A stretch of 8,848 nt of DNA, taken from the NCBI GenBank assembly GCA_036004665.1, contig DASYRG010000035.1, forward strand, positions 1 to 8,848, in the 5' to 3' direction. Positions 4,837-8,848 of this stretch are shown here, in pieces. Both the position numbers and the translations under genes were made by a program. The stretch is from JACQGZ01 sp036004665 (GTDB lineage: Bacteria; Sysuimicrobiota; Sysuimicrobiia; Sysuimicrobiales; Humicultoraceae). Within the stretch, counting starts at the first letter, position 1. Each line of letters opens with the position of its first letter. Below the pieces are notes generated by a model. The model had not been told where the DNA came from. It saw only the letters and a program-made list of their open reading frames with translations, and did no database searches.

Positions 4837-5871
4837 CTACCCTTTCACGGTCAGCACGATTTTCCCAAATTGCCGGCTCTCCGCCAGCATCCGGTGAGCC
4901 TCCGCAGCCTCCTCCAAAGGCAGCACGGCGTGGATAACCGGTGCGAAGCGCCGGCGCTCGATCAGACGCATCACCTCGGCCATCTCTCCCTTGGTTCCCA
5001 TCCACGTGCCCAAGATCGACAGTTGTCTGGCGAAGAGGTAGCGCACGTCGAAGGCGACCTCCGCGCCGCTCGTCGCCCCACACACCGCCAGCCGTCCGCC
5101 CCGAGCGAGGGCCTTGATGCTGGTCTCCCAGGTGGCCCGCCCGACATGGTCGACCACGGCGTCGACGCCGCGCCGGTCCGTGAGACGGCGGACCTCCTCG
5201 AGCACGTCCTGGTCGCGGTAGAGGATGACGGCGTCCGCGCCCAGGTCGCGCGCCAGGGTCACCTTCCAGGCGTCGCCCACGGTGGTGAGGACGCGCGCTT
5301 CATAGAGGCGGGCGATCTGGATGGCCGCGCTGCCGACCCCGCTCCCGGCCCCCCAGATCAACACCTGCTCGCCGAAGCGCAGCCGGACGTTCGTGACGAG
5401 CATGTTCCATGCCGTCAGGAAGACCAGCGGCATCGCCGCGGCCTCTTCGAAACTGAGATGGGGAGGCTTCCGCCAGAGGTTCTCCTGCGGCACCGCGATG
5501 AACTCCGCGTAGCCGCCGGGGATGTGCTCCCCCAGGATGGCGTATTCGCGGCAGCGGTTGTCCCGGCCGGCGACGCATGCTGCGCAGTGGCCGCAGGAGA
5601 CCCCCGGATGGATCGTCACCGCGTCTCCGACCGCCCAACCCGTCACGCCCTCGCCGAGGGACGCGATCTCGCCGGCGATGTCCGCCCCGAGCGTATGCGG
5701 GAAACGCACGCGCAGGCGGGGGAGGCCGCCACGCACCCAGAGATCGATGTGATTGAGGGCGACCGCGCGGACCCGCACCAGCACCTGGCCGGCGGACGGC
5801 GCAGGCGAGGCCACCTCTTCCTGCCGCAGGACTTCCGGCCCGCCGTGCTCGTGAATGCGAACAGCTCTCAC
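4837..5871 (-). CDS. Zinc-type alcohol dehydrogenase / quinone oxidoreductase-like protein
   Basis: 344-residue medium-chain dehydrogenase/reductase. An N-terminal GroES-like domain (1-135) is followed by a Rossmann domain with GAGSGVG at 174-180. The structural zinc site is complete: Cys93, Cys96, Cys99 and Cys107. The catalytic zinc site is not: the usual catalytic Cys and GHE motif are replaced by ALNHID (38-43) and LGADIAGE (61-68). This pattern fits NAD(P)H-dependent quinone or enone reductases that keep only the structural zinc; the substrate cannot be read. GTG start at 5871 lies 4 nt after the aroE stop, with a GGAAGG ribosome-binding site 8 nt upstream inside the aroE end. It is last in the minus-strand run, and repeat copy 3 begins right after its TAG stop. 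The family length is typical and the protein looks intact. Confidence 0.92.
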   Translation of the reverse strand: MRAVRIHEHGGPEVLRQEEVASPAPSAGQVLVRVRAVALNHIDLWVRGGLPRLRVRFPHTLGADIAGEIASLGEGVTGWAVGDAVTIHPGVSCGHCAACVAGRDNRCREYAILGEHIPGGYAEFIAVPQENLWRKPPHLSFEEAAAMPLVFLTAWNMLVTNVRLRFGEQVLIWGAGSGVGSAAIQIARLYEARVLTTVGDAWKVTLARDLGADAVILYRDQDVLEEVRRLTDRRGVDAVVDHVGRATWETSIKALARGGRLAVCGATSGAEVAFDVRYLFARQLSILGTWMGTKGEMAEVMRLIERRRFAPVIHAVLPLEEAAEAHRMLAESRQFGKIVLTVKG

Positions 5872-5875
5872 CGCT

Positions 5876-7009
5876 TCATCCTTCCCTCAGCGCCCGGGCC
5901 ATCGCCTGCTCCATGACTCGCTCGGCATCGACGCGCGCGCCGCCACCCAGCACCGACTCGCAGAGGCGCATGCAGCCGTCGATGGCCTGGCGGAGCAACA
6001 CGATCTCACCGTTCTCCGCCGGATGCGCAGTCCAGCGGGCGTGTTTGAGGAAGACGGTCTCGAACGGAGCATAGACGAGGTCGAGGATGGCGGCGCCGGG
6101 TCGCAGACGCAGCGCGCGTCTCAACGACACTTCCAGGTTGCGGACGATGTCGGGCCAGGCCGCCCGCCACCACTGCAGAGGCGGGTGTAACCCCGGGCCG
6201 CCCGCGGGGGACCGGCCGTCCTCTTCGAACCAGGGGCCATTCCCCGCGGGGACGCTTGCCGGAGAGGCCGGCGCCAACGCCGAGAAGGGCTCCAGCCAGA
6301 CCACACCCGCTTCCGTCAGAATCGGCCCGGCCATGCCCACCGGACTGGCGTTGACGATGATCGCGGCACCGCCGAGGGCAGCCTCGAGCGCGCCGGCCGA
6401 CGCCATGGCCGCGTTGCCGCCGGCCCGTTGAATCATCTGGGTGACCTCCACGGCGCGCTCCGGAGTGCGGCCGTGAACGAGGATCTCCCGATGAGGCCAC
6501 GCGGCGCCGAAGGCCACCCCGGCCGCCCGTGCCGCCCCACCGGCCCCCAACACAAGGATCGATCCCTCTGCTCGGCCCGAGGGCCCGCCGCTGCGTTCTT
6601 GCAGCGCGCGGAGGATGGCGGGGCCGTCTGTGTTGGCCCCGACCAGCCGCCCCTCGGCGGTTCGGGTCACGAGGTTCACCGCGCCGATAAGCGCCGCCTC
6701 GGGCGTTAGCTCATCGAGCAGAGGCGCGACCCGCTCCTTGTGCGGCACGGTGACGTTGAATCCCAGCAGTTGGGGGACTCCCCGGCACGTGGCGAGGAAC
6801 CCTTCCAGTGCTGTGGGCGGGACATCGAAGGGCACGTAGAGGGCCGGCACGCCGAGAGCGGTGAACGCAGCGTTCCACATCGCGGGGCTCCGCGAATAAG
6901 TGGAGGGGTGATCGCCCACCACGCCGGCAAAGAGCGCAGCCGACGGGGACGGAAGACGGTTGGTCAGATGGGGGCGCAGCGACTCCAGAGGATCGCCGCG
7001 TGGACTCAC
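5876..7009 (-). CDS. aroE: Shikimate dehydrogenase with internal insertion
   Basis: Reduces 3-dehydroshikimate to shikimate with NADPH in aromatic amino acid synthesis. Key motifs are present: YSRSPAMWNAAF (38-49) for substrate binding, NVTVPHK with catalytic Lys91, GAVN (109-112), ANTDG with Asp128, nucleotide motif GAGGAARA (155-162), NASPVGM (220-226), DLVYAP (310-315) and a late LLRQA (338-342). At 377 residues it is about 90-100 longer than usual AroE. Most of the excess is between NASPVGM and DLVYAP: 83 residues where E. coli AroE has about 20, rich in Pro, Gly and Trp, with the rest at both ends. GTG start overlaps the deoC stop as GTGA. The YdiB or AroE-like quinate/shikimate enzymes are alternatives, but the active-site set is complete, so shikimate is the likely substrate. 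Confidence 0.9.
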   Translation of the reverse strand: MSPRGDPLESLRPHLTNRLPSPSAALFAGVVGDHPSTYSRSPAMWNAAFTALGVPALYVPFDVPPTALEGFLATCRGVPQLLGFNVTVPHKERVAPLLDELTPEAALIGAVNLVTRTAEGRLVGANTDGPAILRALQERSGGPSGRAEGSILVLGAGGAARAAGVAFGAAWPHREILVHGRTPERAVEVTQMIQRAGGNAAMASAGALEAALGGAAIIVNASPVGMAGPILTEAGVVWLEPFSALAPASPASVPAGNGPWFEEDGRSPAGGPGLHPPLQWWRAAWPDIVRNLEVSLRRALRLRPGAAILDLVYAPFETVFLKHARWTAHPAENGEIVLLRQAIDGCMRLCESVLGGGARVDAERVMEQAMARALREG

Positions 7010-7701
7010 GCGTGGGCCGGCTGGCGCTCCAGGGCGGCCGCCAGGATGGCGCTGGTACTGCTGGTACCGATCCGCGAGGCGCCCGCCTCCAGGAGCGCAA
7101 GCGTCTCAGCCAGCCTCTTGATCCCTCCCGATGCCTTCACGCCGACCGTGCGGGGCAGCGCCTGCCGCAGCAGGCGGACGTCCTCGACCATTGCGCCCCT
7201 CAGGCCGTACCCCGTCGAGGTCTTGATGAAATGCGCCCCGGCGTCGGCGGCCAGACGGGCCGCCCGCACCTTCTGCTCGTCGTCCAGGTAGCCGGTCTCG
7301 ATGATCACCTTCACAAGACCCCCGCGCGCGGCGGTGACGGCGGCCTCCACTTCGCGCGAGACGATGCGCTCTCGCCCCTCCCGCATCGCCCCGATGTTGA
7401 TGACCACGTCGAACTCCACCGCCCCCGCCGCCCGCATCTCGCGGACCTACGCCGCTTTCATGCGGATCGTCTCCCCCCCGTGCGGGAAGCCGATCACGGT
7501 GCCCACGTTGGCGCGGGCGTCCTCCAGCAGGCGCACCGCCAGGCGCACATAGGAGGGCTTGACAAGGATCGTGCGCACGCCCAGCTCGCGGACCGTGCGG
7601 CAGCCTCGGAAGACGTCGTCCTCGGTGTGGACGGGGCTGAGCACAGAATGGTGCAGCACGCGGGCCAGCCGCCGCGACGTCCAGAGGCCCGGTCCACTCA
7701 C
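7006..7701 (-). pseudogene. deoC: Deoxyribose-phosphate aldolase interrupted by an in-frame TAG
   Basis: DeoC splits 2-deoxyribose 5-phosphate into acetaldehyde and glyceraldehyde 3-phosphate in deoxynucleoside catabolism. The 232-codon frame has normal family length and all expected motifs: LHHSVLSP (16-23), TVIGFPHG (68-75), FDVVINIG with Asp98, FIKTSTGY with Schiff-base Lys160 and VKASGG with Lys189. Codon 85 is TAG, where the family usually has Glu (KAFET-type motif), so a single GAG to TAG change explains it. No other lesion is seen. An in-frame ATG at 7437 lies 9 nt after the TAG, so restart could give two chains, residues 1-84 (7447-7701) and 89-231 (7006-7437). The GTG start overlaps the stop of the upstream gene as GTGA, and the end overlaps aroE. 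It is a recent nonsense allele, a split gene or a sequencing error. Confidence 0.85.
7447..7449 (-). other. In-frame amber codon inside deoC
   Basis: TAG at codon 85, in frame with both the upstream KAA and the downstream VREM residues. Alignment to the family places it on a commonly conserved Glu. TAG is also the natural stop of the epimerase gene (1075-1077) and the oxidoreductase gene (4837-4839), which argues against routine read-through of TAG in this genome. Confidence 0.9.
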
Positions 7702-8519
7702 CGGTGGGGCGAGCCCGGCTCGGCGGGAATCTCAAGGCGCGTCATCCCTTCGGCGACGACGCGGCCCGATTCGTAGTAGACCGTCACCTTGCGAGCCGCG
7801 AGCATACGACTCCCCTGCCTCAGCCGCACTGATCCGATCAACGTCACCGTCCTGGCCGACACGTCCAGCGCGGCGGCACCGGCCGTCGCGGTGATCGCGC
7901 CGACCCGCGCGGCCACCGGTCCACTCAGGTGCGCGCGCTGGAGGTCGACCTTGCCGGTCAACCGTCCTCCCGTGATGGTGCCCTGCGCCGTCTGCACCGT
8001 GACGGGTCCCGCCATCGTCACGTCGTCGGTCCGCCGCCTGTACTCGAGTCGCATCCCCGTGGCGGCCAGCTCGGGAGGGGCCTTGAGACGGACGCCGCCC
8101 GACGCGGTGAGCCGTTCTTCCGCCACCAGCAGTTCGATCTGCGCCGCGGAGAGGGTGCCGCGCCGCATGGCCAGTGTCGCCTCCCCCGCCGCGGTCACGC
8201 TGGTCACCCGCGTCCGGAGGAAGCGGGCCATGATCGTCTTCGCCGTCAGCGTCCCATCGGGGCTGCGCACGAGGCCGGCGGCCAGGGTGGCCGTGCGCCG
8301 CCGGGTATCCAGAACAAGCCGCGGGCCGGTGGCGGTCGTCACTCCGTCGGTGAGCCGCACCCCGCCTTCGGCCACCGCGACGCCGGTGACGGCGTCCGCG
8401 GTCAGCCTGGAGGCGGTGATCGTGAGGACCGCCCCCCACGCAGGTTCCGAGAGGAGGCCGGCGAGGAGCGCCGCGGCGAGGAGCCCCGCCGCGGGCAGGG
8501 AAACGAGCCGGCCGCTCAT
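7698..8519 (-). CDS. Exported OstA/LptA-like beta-strand repeat protein
   Basis: 273-residue secreted protein of the OstA/LptA/LptC superfamily, whose members carry lipopolysaccharide across the periplasm. Residues 1-29 are a signal peptide (basic start, long Ala/Leu stretch, PAWG before Ala30). The remainder is a tandem run of short beta-strands with the pattern GVAVAEGGVRLT, LTASGGVRLKAP, VTMAGPVTVQT, LSGPVAARVG and VTLIGSVRLRQG, spaced about 45-50 residues apart, as in OstA jellyroll repeats. No lipobox Cys or C-terminal membrane anchor is visible. The frame stays open 93 codons upstream into the dehydrogenase gene, but ATG 8519 is chosen because it begins the signal peptide and has GAGG 8 nt upstream. 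It lies 10 nt after the preceding stop. LptA, LptC or a LptD N-terminal-like piece cannot be separated by eye; no other lpt gene is in view. Confidence 0.8.
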   Translation of the reverse strand: MSGRLVSLPAAGLLAAALLAGLLSEPAWGAVLTITASRLTADAVTGVAVAEGGVRLTDGVTTATGPRLVLDTRRRTATLAAGLVRSPDGTLTAKTIMARFLRTRVTSVTAAGEATLAMRRGTLSAAQIELLVAEERLTASGGVRLKAPPELAATGMRLEYRRRTDDVTMAGPVTVQTAQGTITGGRLTGKVDLQRAHLSGPVAARVGAITATAGAAALDVSARTVTLIGSVRLRQGSRMLAARKVTVYYESGRVVAEGMTRLEIPAEPGSPHR

Positions 8520-8529
8520 GCGCGCCGCC

Positions 8530-8848
8530 TCACTCCCGGTCGATTTGCGCCCGCTGCAGGCGTCCGCTGAAATCGACGTAGACGGACTTCCACTCGCTGA
8601 AGACGTCAAGGACCTGGAGCCCACCTTCCCGGTGGCCGTTGCCGGTGAACTTAGTGCCGCCGAAGGGCAGGTGCACCTCCGCGCCGATGGTGCCGTGGTT
8701 GACGTAGACGATTCCGGTGTCAATCTCTTCCACGGCAGACATCGCCGCGTTGATATCTCGGGTGAAGATCGACGCGGAGAGTCCGTAGCGGGTGTCATTG
8801 AGGATCGTCACCGCCTGCTCGAAGGAATCCGCCTCGATCAGATCGGTG
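8530..8848 (-). CDS. Aldehyde dehydrogenase, C-terminal part (5' end outside the window)
   Basis: The final 105 residues of an NAD(P)-dependent aldehyde dehydrogenase, which oxidises an aldehyde to its acid. The frame is open to the window edge, so the catalytic Cys and Glu are not visible. What is seen is the conserved C-terminal region: LNDTRYGLSASIFTRD, then GIVYVNHGTIGAEVHLPFGG, TGNGHREGG and EWKSVYVDFSG, typical of the oligomerisation and active-site closing segment. The GAEVHLPFGG plus GNGHREGG signature resembles semialdehyde dehydrogenases, but the substrate cannot be assigned from this part. It is the most upstream gene of the minus-strand run in view; the next start is 10 nt beyond its TGA stop. 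Confidence 0.92.
   Translation of the reverse strand, partial: TDLIEADSFEQAVTILNDTRYGLSASIFTRDINAAMSAVEEIDTGIVYVNHGTIGAEVHLPFGGTKFTGNGHREGGLQVLDVFSEWKSVYVDFSGRLQRAQIDRE

Noticed and set aside
4825..5916. 363-codon open frame on the plus strand opposite the oxidoreductase
   Set aside because: The minus-strand frame has full zinc-site and Rossmann motifs; the plus-strand product is Arg/His/Pro-rich with no recognisable domain.
7447..7449. TAG in deoC as a recoded sense codon
   Set aside because: Two neighbouring genes end in TAG at the expected family length, and the deoC position is one base change from the expected Glu codon, so mutation or error is simpler.
8520..8798. 93-codon upstream extension of the OstA-like frame
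   Set aside because: It overlaps the aldehyde dehydrogenase coding region in another frame, has no family similarity, and would bury the clear signal peptide that starts at 8519.

Overview
The window is GC-rich bacterial chromosome, about two thirds G+C by eye. It is almost fully coding and is packed into runs whose start and stop codons overlap. An exported OstA/LptA-like protein and nucleotide-sugar enzymes point to a diderm (LPS-type envelope). I cannot place the organism; an uncultivated GC-rich diderm lineage is a guess. There are no tRNA, rRNA, CRISPR or transposase genes.

Right-hand run, minus strand (8848 to 4837): the C-terminal end of an aldehyde dehydrogenase, a secreted OstA/LptA-like protein, deoC (deoxyribose-phosphate aldolase) broken by one in-frame TAG, aroE with an unusual internal insertion, and a zinc-type NAD(P)H:quinone oxidoreductase-like dehydrogenase. 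Left-hand run, minus strand (3757 to 1): an exported M48 metalloprotease, a PHP-domain phosphoesterase, a UDP-sugar 4-epimerase of WbpP type, and a UDP-glucose 6-dehydrogenase that continues past the window. The last two form a nucleotide-sugar module. Spacing is -8 to +10 nt within each run, so each is probably one operon with coupled translation.

Between the runs lies the only plus-strand gene, a MoaD-MoaE fusion for molybdopterin synthase (3918-4577). The non-coding DNA around it holds the most interesting signal: three copies of a 65-66 nt element at 3793-3858, 4603-4668 and 4772-4836. All share one architecture: a 16-bp outer stem, a 3x3 internal loop, an invariant 7-bp inner stem GAAACCG/CGGTTTC and a 12-13 nt loop. 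The outer stems differ in sequence between copies yet stay complementary, while the core and loop are conserved. Two copies in opposite orientation bracket the moaDE gene; two sit directly after the convergent moaDE and oxidoreductase genes. A shorter relative lies at 4714-4748. I do not recognise this family, and it is the best candidate for something undescribed here.
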